Below, one piece after another: positions 8,627-18,688 of a stretch of 64,000 nt of DNA (its first letter is position 1; each line of letters opens with the position of its first letter). Source of the stretch: an uncultured Sphingomonadales bacterium (GTDB taxonomy: Bacteria > Pseudomonadota > Alphaproteobacteria > Sphingomonadales > Sphingomonadaceae); assembly GCA_903832325.1 (NCBI GenBank), contig CAILBC010000027.1, positions 186,001 through 250,000 on the forward strand. Reading direction: 5' to 3'. A program made the translations under genes and the position numbers. The notes under the pieces were generated by a model. The model was not told where the DNA came from, did not search any database, and saw only the letters and a list, made by a program, of their open reading frames with translations.

Positions 8627-9673
8627 TCATGTAGCCGGCAGGATATCCTCGATGCCGTAAACCCGCGCGGCGGTTCCGGCAAACAGCGCGTGCTTTTCCC
8701 CGGCCGACGCGCCCGCTGCCAGCCGTTTGAACGCATTCCACAGCGTGGCGTAATCGGCGCCCCAGTAATCGACCGGAAAATTGCTTTCGAACATGGCCCG
8801 CGCCGGGCCAAAGGCATCGATGCAGGTTTCGATATAAGGCCTCCACAGCGCGGCCAGAACCTCTGACCCGGTGCCCGCGGCGGGGCCCTGATCGGGCATG
8901 CCGCAAAACGCCATGGCCAGGCCACCCAGCTTCACCGATACATTGGGCAATTCGCCCAGCGCGCGGATCTTGTCGCGCCACAGATCGAACCGTTCGTGCA
9001 GCCGCCCGTGATAGCTGGCGATATTCAGCGGCGTGCCGCAATGATCGAGCACGATCGGCTGATCGGGAAAAGCACGCGCGAGCGATATCAGGTCGTCCAG
9101 CTGCGGTTCCAGCAGCCACGCGTCAAACGTCAGGCCCAGTTCGCCCAGGTGGGCAAAGCCGGCGCGGAACGCAGCGTCGCAATAAAGCCCCTGCGGCGCG
9201 TGGAACGGCGGGCCCAGCACAGTGGGATCGGCATCCCAGGCGGCGGCGTGGCGGATGCCGCGAAATCGCGACGATGCCGCCTGCAACGTCTCAAGCACCG
9301 GGCGCGCGGCATCGCCCCGCGTCAGATCGGCATGGCCCATGATCGCCGCGCAAGGGCGATAGGCCCCATAAAGCCCGCTCGCGCCCTGGGCCGCCACGCC
9401 GTTGACGAATTCAACCTCGCCCACTGTCTTGAAATCGGGATCGCCGTCGCTGCGATAGAACGCGCCGCATTCCATATAGACGGTGCCGACAATGCGGTGG
9501 CCGCTGCCGACTTCGGCATGGAGTTCGTCAAACGTGTAATAGGGCTTGTGCGCAATCGCGGCGATGAACGGGTGGTGCGGTTCGGGGAAATGCGACAGCA
9601 ACGGCCGCAAATCCCACAAGTGGTGATGCGGATCGATGATCGACAGATCGGGCTCGAGAATCGGTTCAGGCAT
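8627..9673 (-). CDS. Amidohydrolase family protein (TIM-barrel metal-dependent hydrolase)
   Basis: The 348-residue protein belongs to the amidohydrolase-2 group that includes lactonases and 2-pyrone-4,6-dicarboxylate hydrolase. It shows the N-terminal metal motif DPHHHLWD at about residues 14-21, the barrel motifs IVLDHCGTPL and VSVKLGGLAM, and a C-terminal Asp in FESNFPVDYWGADY. I chose the ATG at 9673 over the in-frame ATG at 9724 because GGGAG lies about seven bases before it. The true substrate is not visible. It may be cotranscribed with the nitronate monooxygenase gene downstream. Confidence 0.88.
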   Translation of the reverse strand: MPEPILEPDLSIIDPHHHLWDLRPLLSHFPEPHHPFIAAIAHKPYYTFDELHAEVGSGHRIVGTVYMECGAFYRSDGDPDFKTVGEVEFVNGVAAQGASGLYGAYRPCAAIMGHADLTRGDAARPVLETLQAASSRFRGIRHAAAWDADPTVLGPPFHAPQGLYCDAAFRAGFAHLGELGLTFDAWLLEPQLDDLISLARAFPDQPIVLDHCGTPLNIASYHGRLHERFDLWRDKIRALGELPNVSVKLGGLAMAFCGMPDQGPAAGTGSEVLAALWRPYIETCIDAFGPARAMFESNFPVDYWGADYATLWNAFKRLAAGASAGEKHALFAGTAARVYGIEDILPAT

Positions 9674-9760
9674 GGTCACTCCCGCAATTGGCCCTTCGGC
9701 TCTATGCGGGGAACTATGGCGCAAACCGCCCGCCGGGCAAGCCGATTTAACCGATTGGTT

Positions 9761-9792
9761 GAACGGGCGGCAGCCGCGGCCGCCGCCCGTTC
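9761..9792 (-). terminator. Hairpin downstream of leuA
   Basis: A perfect 11-bp inverted repeat (GAACGGGCGGC / GCCGCCCGTTC) with a 10-base loop lies 17 bp after the leuA stop. There is no U tract after it, so it may act as an RNA end-stabiliser or a weak terminator. Confidence 0.55.
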
Positions 9793-9808
9793 AGCCAGAC
9801 CCGGTTTT

Positions 9809-11482
9809 TCAGCCCTTTGCCGCGTTGGCCGCCGACAGGATCGCGCGCACGCTGGCAGTGGCCACGTCTTCATCGATGCCCACGCCCCACACCACCTGGC
9901 CGGTCGCGGTTACGCATTCCACATAGGCCGCCGCGCGCGCATCGCTGCCGCCGGCCAGCGCGTGTTCGGTATAATCGCGCACGTCGAGCCCGATGCCGAA
10001 CCCTTCGTTCAGCGTGGCAACCACCGAAGAAATCAGGCCATTGCCGCGCCCGCTGACCGATTGCACCTGGCCATCGACCGCGATCTTGCCGGCAAACACG
10101 CGGGTGCCGTCGGATGCGCGTGCCTCGTCATAATCGACCAGCTGGAAATGCTGCGTGCCTTCCAGGCGATAGACGCGGCGGAACACCGACCAGATATCGC
10201 CCGCATGCAGTTCGCGGCCCAGATCGTCGGCCAGCGCCTGCACATGCCGGCTGAAATCGGCCTGCATTTTCTTGGGCAGTTTCAGCCCCTGGTCCTGTTC
10301 CAGCACCCAGGCAAAGCCGCCCTTGCCGCTTTGCGAATTGACCCGGATCACCGCTTCGTAACTGCGCCCCAGGTCTGCCGGGTCGATCGGCAGATAGGGC
10401 ACTGCCCAAAGCCGGTCATTGCGCTTTTCCTGCGCGGCAAAGCCCTTTTTGATCGCGTCCTGGTGGCTGCCGGAAAACGCGGTGAAGACCAGTTCGCCGC
10501 CATAGGGGTGGCGTTCGGGCACGGGCAGCTGGTTGCAATATTCAACTGTCTGGATAACATGGTCGATGTCGGAAAAATCCAGTGCCGGATCAAGCCCTTG
10601 CGTGTACATGTTCAGCGCCACTGTCACGAGGCAGCAATTGCCGGTGCGCTCGCCATTGCCAAACAGGCAGCCTTCCACGCGGTCGGCGCCGGCCATCAGG
10701 CCCAGTTCTGCCGCGGCCACGCCGGTGCCCCGGTCGTTGTGGGTGTGCAGGCTGATCACCGCGCGGTCGCGGCCGGGCAGGTTTTTGCAGAAATATTCGA
10801 TCTGGTCGGCATAGATGTTGGCGGTTGCCGCCTCGACCGTGGCGGGCAGATTGAGGATGATCGGCTTGTCCACCGTCGGCTGCAGCACGTCCATCACCGC
10901 TTCGCAGGCGGCAATGCTGAAATCGAGTTCTGCGGTTGAAAAGGTTTCGGGGCTATATTCGAAATGCCAGTCGGTCTGCGGAAAGCGCGCCGCCTGATCG
11001 CGCAGGCACGCCGCACCATGGCGCGCGATTTCGATGATCTGCGCCTGGCTCATGCCGAACACCACGTCGCGCCACAGCGGCGAAACCGCGTTGTACACGT
11101 GGACAATCGCCTGTTTCGCGCCCGCCAGGCTTTCGAACGAGGTGCGGATCAGGTCTTCGCGCGATTGGGTCAGCACTTGCACGAAGACATCGTCAGGAAT
11201 GCGCCCGCTGTCGACCAGCCCGCGGATGAAATCATATTCGGTGGCGCCGGCGCTGGGAAAGCCGACTTCGATCTCTTTCAGCCCGACTTTGAGCAGCAGA
11301 TCGAAAAAGCGCGATTTCTTTTCGGCATCCATCGGGTCGATCAGCGACTGGTTGCCATCGCGCATGTCGGTCGACAGCCAGCGCGGCGCGCGGGTGATGG
11401 TGCGGCCGGGCCATTGGCGGTCGGTCAACGGCACTTGCGGAAACGGGCGATATTTGACCGAAGGGTCTTTCAACATGGACAT
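9809..11482 (-). CDS. leuA: 2-isopropylmalate synthase
   Basis: LeuA condenses acetyl-CoA with 2-oxoisovalerate in the first committed step of leucine synthesis. The 557-residue protein has the HMGL-like signature LSTDMRDGNQSL near residue 42 and the metal-site segment ISLHTHNDRGTGVAAAELGLMAGADRVEGCLFGNGERTGN. The C-terminal regulatory domain, through which leucine inhibits the enzyme, is complete. This is the long LeuA type 2 form. The ATG at 11482 (start MSMLKDPSVKYR) is preferred to the longer frame from 11542, which has no family-like sequence. No strong Shine-Dalgarno is visible. The ilv genes lie 3.6 kb away on the same strand. Confidence 0.95.
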   Translation of the reverse strand: MSMLKDPSVKYRPFPQVPLTDRQWPGRTITRAPRWLSTDMRDGNQSLIDPMDAEKKSRFFDLLLKVGLKEIEVGFPSAGATEYDFIRGLVDSGRIPDDVFVQVLTQSREDLIRTSFESLAGAKQAIVHVYNAVSPLWRDVVFGMSQAQIIEIARHGAACLRDQAARFPQTDWHFEYSPETFSTAELDFSIAACEAVMDVLQPTVDKPIILNLPATVEAATANIYADQIEYFCKNLPGRDRAVISLHTHNDRGTGVAAAELGLMAGADRVEGCLFGNGERTGNCCLVTVALNMYTQGLDPALDFSDIDHVIQTVEYCNQLPVPERHPYGGELVFTAFSGSHQDAIKKGFAAQEKRNDRLWAVPYLPIDPADLGRSYEAVIRVNSQSGKGGFAWVLEQDQGLKLPKKMQADFSRHVQALADDLGRELHAGDIWSVFRRVYRLEGTQHFQLVDYDEARASDGTRVFAGKIAVDGQVQSVSGRGNGLISSVVATLNEGFGIGLDVRDYTEHALAGGSDARAAAYVECVTATGQVVWGVGIDEDVATASVRAILSAANAAKG

Positions 11483-11749
11483 GGGATGATGCTCTGAAGC
11501 CGGATTGTTACGATACGGTGCCGATGCGGCTTGCCCGGGCAAGCGGATCTGGCGCTGCGCAATTCCCCTGGACGCCGTTTGCGCCGCACATACGACGCGT
11601 CAGCTCACGCCCAAGGGCGGATAAGTCGCAGGGTTGGATCCAGCGCGCGCGTCATGGGTGCAAACCTATGGTCAATCGCGCGCGGCTTGTCCAGAATGAA
11701 TGCGAAAGGGCGGGCTGCTGCAAACCCGCCCGCGAGAGGATGCCCGACC

Positions 11750-12877
11750 ATGTCTGAAGCCGTCGAACCTTATCACTGTTCCGTGCCCGATGCCGCGATC
11801 GCCGATCTTCATGCGCGCATCGATGCCACCCGCTGGCCCGAAGCCGAAACCGTGGAAGACTGGTCGCAGGGCGTGCCATTGGCCATGCTCAAGGATTTTG
11901 TCGCCAGTTGGCGGCACGATCACGATTGGCGCGCGGCTGAGGCCTGGATCAATGCGCAGGGCCTGTCGACCACCACGATCGATGGCCTGGCCATCCGCTT
12001 CCTGCATGTCCGTTCGCCCCATGCCGGCGCGCGGCCGCTGATTCTCACGCATGGCTGGCCGGGCTCGATTTTTGAATTTCGCGGGGTGATCGATGCGTTG
12101 ACCAACCCCGATGACCCGGCGCAGGCGTTTCATTGCGTGATCCCCTGCCTGCCCGGCTATGGCCTGTCGGAACGGCCCGCGGCGAAAGGCTGGGGCGTCG
12201 AACGCATCGCCGCCGCCTGGGGAGTGCTCATGGCCCGGCTCGGCTATGACCGGTGGTTTGCGCAAGGCGGTGACTGGGGCGCGGCGGTCACCACCCAGAT
12301 CGGCCGGCTGAATGTGCCCGGCTGCGCCGGCATCCACCTCAATATGCCGATCGGCCGCCCGCTGCCCGAAGATCTGGCCAACCCCGCGCCCGATGAACAG
12401 CGCGCGCTGGCCGCACTGCAGCATTATCAGCAATGGGATTCGGGCTATTCCACGCAACAGCGCACCCGCCCGCAAACCGTGGGTTATGCGCTGGTCGATT
12501 CGCCCGTGGGACTGGCCGCGTGGATCTATGAAAAGATGTGGGCCTGGACCGACAATCGCGGCCGCCCCGAAGACGCGCTCAGCCGCACCGCGATGTTTGA
12601 CAACCTGACACTCTATTGGCTCACCGCCACCGCGGCCTCGTCCGCTCGGCTCTATTGGGAAAGCTTTGGCAGCTTCGCCCCGGCCGACATCACCATGCCC
12701 GTGGCGTGCAGCATTTTCCCCCGCGAAATTCTGCCCGCGCCGCGCAAATGGGTGGCGCGCCACTGCACCAACCTGGTCCACTGGGGGGAAATGGACAAAG
12801 GTGGGCACTTTGCCGCGTGGGAAAAGCCCGACGTGTTCGTTACCGAATTGCGCACCGCGTTTGCCCTGATGGGATGA
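11750..12877 (+). CDS. Epoxide hydrolase (EHN-type alpha/beta-hydrolase)
   Basis: This 375-residue protein has the N-terminal epoxide hydrolase cap region (about 5-110), then the oxyanion motif HGWPGSIFEF and the nucleophile elbow QGGDWGAAVTTQIG, where Asp attacks the epoxide carbon. The lid follows and the last third holds the charge-relay residues, with a His in KGGHFAAWEKP. It resembles the juvenile-hormone / microsomal epoxide hydrolase branch. The ATG at 11750 has GAGAGGA ten bases upstream, which sets the start against the longer frame from 11531. A GC hairpin (GGCGGG / CCCGCC, 11709-11731) precedes the ribosome site. Confidence 0.92.
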   Translation: MSEAVEPYHCSVPDAAIADLHARIDATRWPEAETVEDWSQGVPLAMLKDFVASWRHDHDWRAAEAWINAQGLSTTTIDGLAIRFLHVRSPHAGARPLILTHGWPGSIFEFRGVIDALTNPDDPAQAFHCVIPCLPGYGLSERPAAKGWGVERIAAAWGVLMARLGYDRWFAQGGDWGAAVTTQIGRLNVPGCAGIHLNMPIGRPLPEDLANPAPDEQRALAALQHYQQWDSGYSTQQRTRPQTVGYALVDSPVGLAAWIYEKMWAWTDNRGRPEDALSRTAMFDNLTLYWLTATAASSARLYWESFGSFAPADITMPVACSIFPREILPAPRKWVARHCTNLVHWGEMDKGGHFAAWEKPDVFVTELRTAFALMG

Positions 12878-12911
12878 AGCGCCGATGGGATGAAGATCTG
12901 GCGCCCCGGGT

Positions 12912-14813
12912 TCAAAGCCGGTCCGCATCGTCCGCCAGTGCGAGCAGGCGGTCGGCGCTGAGGCAGGGCAAAGTCAGGCGCACGGTCGTGCCGGGGCCTT
13001 CGGTTGGCTCGATCGCCACGGTGCCGCCGTGCGACTGGGCGTTCTGGCGCACGATCGACAGGCCCAGGCCGCGCCCGGGGATGGTGCCGCTGTTGGCGCC
13101 GCGAGTGTGTTCGGCCATCACGGTCTCGAATTCACCGGCGGGGATGCCGATGCCGTGGTCGCGGATCAGCAAGTGAACCCAATCACCGTCGCGCCGCGCG
13201 CCAATGTCGATTTCCGCGGGCCCGGGCGAATATTTGATGGCGTTTTCCAGAATGTTGGAAATTGCCTGTTCAATCAGGATACGGTCAAAGGCAAAGACCG
13301 GCAGCGGCGGCATGGCGATGCGTATTGCGGGGGGAGGGGCGCGCAGGGTGCCGCCTTCGCCCCCGCTGTCGCCTTCACTGTAGCTGGCAGCAACCGCGCG
13401 CACGCTCGCTTCCAGATCGCCCGGCCGCGGCTGAAACGGCAGTTCCGGGCGGCTTTCGCGGGCGCGTTCCAGCGTGGTGCCCAGCAGGTCATCCATCCGT
13501 TTGACCGCATAGCGGATGCGCCTGGCACGCAGGATCAGGTCTTCGCCGCTGATTTCGGCGGCCTTCATCTCCAGCAGCTGGGCGATGCTGTCGATGATCG
13601 AAAGCGGGGTGCGCACATCGTGCGAGGCAATGTCGAGCAGGCGCCGTTGCCACTTGGCCGCCTCACGCTCGTTGCCCAGCTCGGTTTCCAGCGCAGCGGC
13701 CAGGCGAAAGATCTTGTCCACATCAAGGATGAACAGCACGATCGCCGGTTCGCGGGCATAGATGATCGGCGCGGCCGAAACCATCGTCCAGGGCATCACG
13801 CGGCCGTCGCCCACAAGCTGGAGCTGCGCCGATGTTACCGTGCCGGCCGATGCCTTGGCGCAAAGCGCAGCCAGCGCATGGTGATCGGCAAACAGCGCAT
13901 CGGCCCGTTCGTCATGCGCCACCGCGCGGCCGACCAGCGCAGACAGCGGCGCATTCGAGCGCAGCACGCGGCGATCATCCGCAGCAATCACCAGCGATGG
14001 TGCCGCGTTCAGATTGAGCACCGCATCCAGCGCCTGCTCGCTTTCCTTCAACTGCTGCGAAACCGCGACCAGCCGGGAAATGTTTTCCTGCGCCACCAGC
14101 AGCGCGGCGCTGCCTGTCGCCGGATCGTTGACCAGCGAAACCTGAATCGCATGGACAATCGAATCCTCGCCCGCGATCGGGCACCAGCGCCGCGCCGGCT
14201 CGTCAGCTTGTGCCGTCTTGCGCAGCTCGATCGCATCGTCCGGATCGGCAAACATCGCGGCAAAGTGATCGTCGCCATCTGCCAGCCGCTGGTCCAGATC
14301 GCCAAAACAGCGTTCGGCGGCGGGGTTGCGCATCAGCACTTGCCCGTTTTCGGCAAACAGCGTGATCATCAGCGGGGTATGGCGAAGCGCCTCGATCGCC
14401 CGCAATTCGTTGGCGGGCAGCGCTTCGGGCGGCAGCGCGTTGATTTCCACCAGCATCGCCTCATCGTGCCCGGCAATGCTCACGCCGGTGCAGCGGGCCA
14501 TGGCCGTCACTGCAAGGCCCTTGGGGTAATAGGTCCAGTTTTCCATCCGCACATCGCCGCGGGCGAATGACGCACGATAGCTGTCGAGCCGGGTACGGGT
14601 GGACGGGCTGACCGGATCAAGATGGCGCGCCACCAGTTCTTCGGCTGACGGGGCATGCCAGACCACCCGCGCGGCGGCATTGGACCAGCAGATCCGCCCG
14701 GTCATGAAGCTGTAGATGTAAATCGGAAACCCGAGCATTTCAAAGCCCGCCAGCGCCTCGGGCGCCAGCTGCTCAAAGCGCGGTTTCGTCTCCAGTTGCG
14801 TCACTCGCGGCAA
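12912..14813 (-). CDS. PAS-domain sensor histidine kinase, cytosolic
   Basis: The 633-residue protein has no membrane segment. It appears to hold PAS-like modules at about residues 20-125, 140-255 and 262-370, followed by a short helix and a dimerisation box DIASHDVRTPLSIIDSI with His at about 398. An ATPase domain follows, with SNILENAIKYS, DHGIGIP and GRGLGLSIVRQNAQSHGG. The Asp after His, instead of the usual Glu, is within the variation of the family. No response regulator adjoins it, so it is an orphan kinase. It is convergent with the epoxide hydrolase gene. The stimulus is unknown; soluble PAS arrays usually sense redox state, light or small ligands. Confidence 0.88.
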   Translation of the reverse strand: MPRVTQLETKPRFEQLAPEALAGFEMLGFPIYIYSFMTGRICWSNAAARVVWHAPSAEELVARHLDPVSPSTRTRLDSYRASFARGDVRMENWTYYPKGLAVTAMARCTGVSIAGHDEAMLVEINALPPEALPANELRAIEALRHTPLMITLFAENGQVLMRNPAAERCFGDLDQRLADGDDHFAAMFADPDDAIELRKTAQADEPARRWCPIAGEDSIVHAIQVSLVNDPATGSAALLVAQENISRLVAVSQQLKESEQALDAVLNLNAAPSLVIAADDRRVLRSNAPLSALVGRAVAHDERADALFADHHALAALCAKASAGTVTSAQLQLVGDGRVMPWTMVSAAPIIYAREPAIVLFILDVDKIFRLAAALETELGNEREAAKWQRRLLDIASHDVRTPLSIIDSIAQLLEMKAAEISGEDLILRARRIRYAVKRMDDLLGTTLERARESRPELPFQPRPGDLEASVRAVAASYSEGDSGGEGGTLRAPPPAIRIAMPPLPVFAFDRILIEQAISNILENAIKYSPGPAEIDIGARRDGDWVHLLIRDHGIGIPAGEFETVMAEHTRGANSGTIPGRGLGLSIVRQNAQSHGGTVAIEPTEGPGTTVRLTLPCLSADRLLALADDADRL

Positions 14814-15048
14814 ACCTCAACCATGCTGGTATGCCCCATCTTGAACCCACACATTAACCAACCGATATTTCAAAACGATAGGGCCAGTCACTGGCAGCGT
14901 CAAACAGCCCTGGCGGGCACCTGTTGATACATCCGGATACACCTTTGGGCCTTGATGCTCAATTGGCCGTCAAGGTCTGTCAGGCGGCGGCAGTCCGGCC
15001 CTTGCCGGTGTGCACCCGGGGTGTTTGCCCTGCGGGCCCGGACGCAAA

Positions 15049-15077
15049 GGGAGCCGGCCCGCAGACCGGCCCCCTTT
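15049..15077 (-). terminator. Terminator of the ilv operon (after ilvC)
   Basis: A strong GC stem (GGGGGCCGG pairing with CCGGCTCCC, one G-U pair) lies 20 bp past the ilvC stop and is followed by TTT on the minus strand; on the plus strand it is followed by TTTT, so it may work both ways. Confidence 0.65.
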
Positions 15078-15095
15078 TCGTCGCAGCAATGATGA

Positions 15096-16160
<1,065 letters not shown>

Positions 16161-16694
16161 TCAGGCGGCCGTTTCACCGCGAACCATGCCGACCACGCCG
16201 GTGCGGCCCACTTCGACAAGGCCGAGCTCTTTCATCAGCGCGACGAAGCTGTCGATCTTGTCGGGCGATCCGGTCAGTTCGAAGACAAAGCTGGAGGTGG
16301 TGGTGTCGACCACTTTGGCGCGAAAGATATCGGCCATGCGCAGCGCTTCGACCCGGGTGTTGCCGGTGCCGGCCACTTTGACCAGCGCCAGTTCGCGTTC
16401 GACATAAGGGCCGATTTCGGTCAGATCGACCACTTTGTGCACCGGCACCAGCCGTTCAAGCTGCGCGCGGATCTGGTCGATGATCGAAGGCGGTCCGTGG
16501 GTGACAATGGTGATCCGGCTGACTTCGTGGTTGTCGGTAATGTCCGCCACGGTCAGGCTGTCGATATTGTAGCCGCGCGCGGTGAACAGCCCGGCGATCT
16601 TGGCCAGGATACCGGCTTCGTTGTCGACGGTGATGGTCAGCACGTGGCGTTCCTGGGTTTCAGGGGCCTGCGGCTCGATGGTCTGGGTGTTCAT
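16161..16694 (-). CDS. ilvN: Acetolactate synthase small (regulatory) subunit
   Basis: The 177-residue regulatory subunit of acetohydroxyacid synthase has an N-terminal ACT domain (about residues 17-95, starting HVLTITVDNEAGILAKIAGLF) and a C-terminal domain of about 75 residues that binds the catalytic subunit. Valine binding at the ACT dimer interface gives feedback inhibition in this family. It lies 14 bp after ilvB on the same strand, consistent with translation from one message. The names ilvN and ilvH are both used for this protein. Confidence 0.96.
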   Translation of the reverse strand: MNTQTIEPQAPETQERHVLTITVDNEAGILAKIAGLFTARGYNIDSLTVADITDNHEVSRITIVTHGPPSIIDQIRAQLERLVPVHKVVDLTEIGPYVERELALVKVAGTGNTRVEALRMADIFRAKVVDTTTSSFVFELTGSPDKIDSFVALMKELGLVEVGRTGVVGMVRGETAA

Positions 16695-16708
16695 GGTGTC
16701 GGGTTCTT

Positions 16709-18466
16709 TCAGACCAGGGCCTTGGCGGCGTCGTCCATCGTGCCGGCAACATCATCGCCATACAGGATCATGTCGGTATGCGCCGCGCCCGACGGGATCA
16801 TCGGGTAGCAATTGGCTTCCTTCACCACCAGGCAATCGACAAACACCGGGCCGGGGTGGTCGATCATCGCCTGAATTCCGGCATCAAGCTCGTCCATCGT
16901 GGTGATGCGGATGCCTTTCCAGCCATAGGCTTCGGCCAGCTTGACGAAATCGGGCAGGCTGTCGGAATAGGAATTGGAATAGCGGCTTTCGTAAGTCAGT
17001 TCCTGCCACTGGCGGACCATGCCCATCCATTCGTTGTTCAGCACGAACACTTTGACCGGCAGGCGATATTGCGTGGCAGTGCCCAGTTCCTGGATGTTCA
17101 TCTGGATCGATGCATCACCGGCAATGTCGATCACCAGCCGGTCGGGCAGGCCGGCCTGCGCGCCGATCGCCGCGGGCAGGCCATAGCCCATCGTGCCAAG
17201 CCCGCCCGAGGTCAGCCATTTGTTGGGACTGTGGAAGTGGAAATATTGCGCCGCCCACATCTGGTGCTGGCCGACTTCGGTGCTGATCACCGGATCGTGC
17301 GCGCGGGTCAGGTCATACAACCGCTCGATCGCCTTTTGCGGCATGATCTCGTTGCCGCGATCGGGATAGGCCAGGCTTTTGCGCGCGCGCCAGCCATCGA
17401 TGCGCGCATTCCAGTCGGTCAGATCGGCGGCGCTGTGTCCGGCGGCCAGCCACGCCTCGATCATCTGGTCAAGCACGACCGCGCAATCGCCCACGATCGG
17501 CAGATCGACGCGGACGGTTTTGTTGATCGATGCGCGATCGATATCGACGTGGATTTTCAGCGAATTGGGCGAAAAGGCATCCAGCCGCCCGGTCACCCGG
17601 TCATCAAACCGCGCGCCCAGCGCGATGATCAGGTCGGCCTTGTTCATCGCCATGTTGGCTTCATAGGTGCCGTGCATGCCCAGCATGCCCAGCCATGCCG
17701 GATCGCCCGCGGGAAACGCGCCCAGGCCCATCAGCGTCGATGTGACGGGCGCGCCGGTCAGGCGCTGCAGATCGCGCAGGCGCCGGCTGGCTTCGGGCCC
17801 GGCATTGATGATGCCGCCGCCGGTGTAGAAAATCGGCGCCTCGGCCGCGGCGATCAGCGCAACCGCGCGCGCAATGTCATCGGCCGGGGCCACGGTCTGC
17901 GGCGCATAGCGGGTGCGGCGCTGGTTGACTTGCCCGGTCCAGCGCGCCGTGGCGATCTGCACGTCCTTGGGAATATCGATCACCACCGGGCCGGGGCGGC
18001 CGGCGGTGGCAATGTGAAACGCCTCGTCCACGATGGTGGCAAGCTCGTTCGCGTCCTTCACCAGATAGTTGTGCTTGGTGCAGTGGCGCGTGATGCCGAC
18101 GGTATCGGCCTCCTGAAAGGCATCGGTGCCGATCAGGCCGGTGGGAACCTGCCCGGTGATCACGACCATCGGGATGGAATCCATGAACGCATCGGCAATC
18201 CCGGTCACCGCGTTGGTCGCGCCGGGGCCCGATGTTACCAGCACGACGCCGGGCTTGCCCGTGGCGCGGGCATAGCCTTCGGCGGCGTGGGCCGCGCCGG
18301 CTTCGTGGCGAACCAGGATGTGGCGGATGCGTTCATCGCCAAACAGCGCGTCATAGATCGGCAGCACCGCCCCGCCGGGATAGCCGAACACGAATTCGAC
18401 CCCTTTGGCGACCAGGCTTTCAACCAGGATTTCGGCGCCGCTGCGCTGGGTGCTCACGTCGATCAT
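16709..18466 (-). CDS. ilvB: Acetolactate synthase large (catalytic) subunit
   Basis: This ThDP- and FAD-dependent enzyme joins two pyruvates, or pyruvate with 2-oxobutyrate, to open branched-chain amino acid synthesis. The 585-residue protein has the N-terminal VFGYPGGAVLPIYDAL loop and the ThDP-activating Glu in RHEAGAAHAAEGYARATG (about 55). It also carries an FAD-binding central domain and the C-terminal ThDP/Mg motif GDASIQMNIQELGTA ending near EWMGMVRQW. The ATG at 18466 follows AAGGA. The 180-base leader upstream carries two hairpins and a promoter candidate. ilvN and ilvC follow as one operon. Confidence 0.97.
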   Translation of the reverse strand: MIDVSTQRSGAEILVESLVAKGVEFVFGYPGGAVLPIYDALFGDERIRHILVRHEAGAAHAAEGYARATGKPGVVLVTSGPGATNAVTGIADAFMDSIPMVVITGQVPTGLIGTDAFQEADTVGITRHCTKHNYLVKDANELATIVDEAFHIATAGRPGPVVIDIPKDVQIATARWTGQVNQRRTRYAPQTVAPADDIARAVALIAAAEAPIFYTGGGIINAGPEASRRLRDLQRLTGAPVTSTLMGLGAFPAGDPAWLGMLGMHGTYEANMAMNKADLIIALGARFDDRVTGRLDAFSPNSLKIHVDIDRASINKTVRVDLPIVGDCAVVLDQMIEAWLAAGHSAADLTDWNARIDGWRARKSLAYPDRGNEIMPQKAIERLYDLTRAHDPVISTEVGQHQMWAAQYFHFHSPNKWLTSGGLGTMGYGLPAAIGAQAGLPDRLVIDIAGDASIQMNIQELGTATQYRLPVKVFVLNNEWMGMVRQWQELTYESRYSNSYSDSLPDFVKLAEAYGWKGIRITTMDELDAGIQAMIDHPGPVFVDCLVVKEANCYPMIPSGAAHTDMILYGDDVAGTMDDAAKALV

Positions 18467-18478
18467 TCCTTAAAACCT

Positions 18479-18598
18479 GGCCCTGAAAACTGGCGTAAAA
18501 GGTCAGGGCCGTTAGACCATCCGCCAAGGAAAACCACCAAAAAAACCCGGGAAGGTGCCGTTTATCGGCCCGACACACGCAGGGCATGTGTCGGGCCG
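18479..18598 (-). promoter_or_regulatory. Structured leader of the ilvB operon
   Basis: On the minus strand the leader first forms a perfect 12-bp stem (18587-18598 with 18566-18577, sequence CGGCCCGACACA) with a 9-base loop. A run of seven T (after CCCGGG, about 18538-18544) follows, then an 8-bp inverted repeat (GGCCCTGA/TCAGGGCC, 18503-18510 with 18479-18486) that ends 12 bases before the ilvB start codon. The layout would suit attenuation, but no leader peptide rich in Ile, Val or Leu codons was found. Confidence 0.5.
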
Positions 18599-18655
18599 TC
18601 TCTCCCACCCGGACAGCAGATGGCGCAATGGTGCCACCCGTGAAAACGTGGTGGC

Positions 18656-18684
18656 CTGCTAGGTGACACAATAATGCCTGTCAA
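18656..18684 (-). promoter_or_regulatory. Promoter candidate for ilvB-ilvN-ilvC
   Basis: On the minus strand a perfect TTGACA (18684-18679) is followed after 17 bp by TAGCAG (18661-18656). It overlaps nothing and sits in the 222-bp gap just before the 3' end of miaA, so the ilv operon can be started independently of miaA. Confidence 0.6.
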
Positions 18685-18688
18685 CCCG

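Noticed and set aside
18420..18671. 83-codon frame upstream of ilvB as a possible leader peptide
   Set aside because: It has no clustered Leu, Ile or Val control codons and overlaps the ilvB start; the hairpins explain the region better.
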